From Rhizobium sp. FY34 (GTDB taxonomy: Bacteria; Pseudomonadota; Alphaproteobacteria; Rhizobiales; Rhizobiaceae): 64,000 nt of DNA. Numbering within the stretch: the first letter of the stretch is position 1; each line of letters starts with the position of its first letter. Below, one piece after another: positions 63,438 to 64,000 of the stretch. The notes under the pieces were generated by a model. The model had not been told where the DNA came from, made no database searches, and was given only the letters and a program-made list of their open reading frames with translations. Location: positions 427,308 through 491,307 of the forward strand of contig NZ_STFZ01000036.1 in NCBI RefSeq assembly GCF_005222845.1, written 5' to 3'. The translations under genes were made by a program, and so were the position numbers.

Positions 63438-63501
63438 GGGGTCGGTCGGTCGGCATGCATATACGTGGTTCCTCGTGCCGCATTGCATGCTGACCGACCC
63501 C
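63438..63501. other. interrupted stem-loop, possible structured RNA
   Basis: GGGGTCGGTC (63438-63447) pairs with GACCGACCCC (63492-63501), and GCATGCA (63453-63459) pairs with TGCATGC (63484-63490), leaving a loop of 24 bases. It is not next to a gene end and matches no RNA family that I recognise. Confidence 0.4.
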
Positions 63502-63649
63502 CGGATCCCTCTCCAATATCATCCAATATATTCGTCATTCGTCCGGGCTCGCTGAGCCGAGATCCGATCCAGGAAGCCTTGTGCTGGCTGAACGACCGTT
63601 TACGATGGACTGTTGTTCGGCGTGTGGAATACTGCGTCCTGAAACGACA

Positions 63650-63680
63650 AAAGGCGCGGGACCTTGCGGACCGCGCCTTT
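63650..63680 (-). terminator. rpmG terminator
   Basis: Arms AAAGGCGCGG (63650-63659) and CCGCGCCTTT (63671-63680) around an 11-base loop, ending in UUUUGUCGUUU on the minus strand, 22 bases after the rpmG stop. Confidence 0.85.
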
Positions 63681-63701
63681 GATCTGGATAACGGATCAAA
63701 C

Positions 63702-63869
63702 TTACTTGATCTTGGTTTCCTTGAAGTCGACATGCTTGCGTGCAATCGGGTCGTACTTGGTCTTGGTCATCTTGTCCGTCATCGTACGGCTGTTCTTCGT
63801 CGTGACGTAGAAGAAACCGGTATCGGCCGTCGACAGCAGCTTGATCTTGATGGTCGTAGCTTTCGCCAT
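63702..63869 (-). CDS. rpmG: 50S ribosomal protein L33
   Basis: Small ribosomal protein of 55 residues: it begins MAKATTIKIKLLSTADTG and continues with FFYVTTKNSRTMTDKMT and KYDPIARKHVDFKETKIK, a standard L33. The cysteine pairs of the zinc-binding form are absent (KNSR in place of Cys), so it is the zinc-free type. The start is the ATG complementary to 63867-63869. A promoter lies at 63939-63966 and a terminator at 63650-63680, so it is monocistronic. Confidence 0.95.
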   Translation of the reverse strand: MAKATTIKIKLLSTADTGFFYVTTKNSRTMTDKMTKTKYDPIARKHVDFKETKIK

Positions 63870-63938
63870 GGTCTTCCTGCCTCTAAATAAAAATCGAGCC
63901 GCGAACGCCTGTGCGCAGTCCGCAGCAAATCTGGCGCG

Positions 63939-63966
63939 AACCTACAAATCGCGCCCGAAAAGTCAA
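63939..63966 (-). promoter_or_regulatory. rpmG promoter
   Basis: On the minus strand TTGACT (plus 63961-63966) is followed after 16 bases by TAGGTT (plus 63939-63944), about 70 bases before the rpmG start. Confidence 0.6.
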
Positions 63967-64000
63967 GTCCGTTCTCGGGTGAAAAGGGTGCGGCCAAGCG

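Larger units (their letters stand above)
63034..63701. other. intergenic region pleD-rpmG
   Basis: These 668 bases hold no gene that I can support. An interrupted stem at 63438-63501 (ten-base and seven-base arms) is the main structure seen. The rpmG terminator lies at 63650-63680. Confidence 0.5.

Overview
The window reads as chromosomal DNA of a Rhizobiales alphaproteobacterium, most likely Rhizobiaceae (Agrobacterium/Allorhizobium/Rhizobium group). The support is a complete nuoA-N operon followed by birA, rnj, mce, a DUF1467 gene, proS and lolCD; a divK-pleD pair; an FMN-riboswitch ribN gene; GTTC-N7-GTTC type SOS boxes as used by alphaproteobacterial LexA; and rhizobial-style palindromic intergenic repeats. 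No phage, CRISPR array, rRNA operon or replication origin was seen.

Layout. 1-6 kb: the N-terminal part of argC (cut by the left edge), speB, a Tat-exported carbonic anhydrase, a small monooxygenase, the rplM-rpsI ribosomal operon and small conserved genes. 6-15 kb: metY and a cupin, an arsR/SDR cassette bracketed by a duplicated 50-bp junction, a PIN toxin-antitoxin pair, a P450, a CYTH-like protein, ggt and a diguanylate cyclase. 15-21 kb: protein quality control and nucleoid genes clpP, clpX, lon and hupB. 21-27 kb: ribN with its FMN riboswitch, a chemoreceptor, a UDP-sugar epimerase and a damaged RelE/HigB-type toxin-antitoxin locus. 27-45 kb: tRNA-Val, two tRNA-Asp and the 14-gene complex I operon. 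45-52 kb: birA, RNase J, mce, proS and the lipoprotein exporter lolCD. 52-64 kb: a palindrome-rich gap, an SOS-type microprotein, dnaE, an L,D-transpeptidase, dinB, the divK-pleD cell-cycle pair and rpmG.

Most of the window is conserved core genome, and the unusual material sits in gaps. (1) A 28-residue single-helix membrane protein with a strong ribosome-binding site lies just upstream of dnaE behind two LexA-type boxes. This arrangement resembles SOS-induced division inhibitors such as Caulobacter SidA. (2) A 263-bp MITE-like element with long terminal inverted repeats and TA target duplications sits inside the FMN riboswitch aptamer of ribN. A second, inverted copy sits between the promoter and the coding region of a toxin-antitoxin locus. 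(3) That toxin gene carries a two-base frameshift which fuses it to its antitoxin. (4) A broken four-helix-bundle (IVP) gene flanked by 23-bp inverted repeats interrupts nuoC-nuoD. (5) The nuo operon also carries a small exported protein (nuoD-nuoE) and a helix-hairpin-helix protein (nuoF-nuoG).

All calls come from reading the sequence and from family knowledge. No database search was run.
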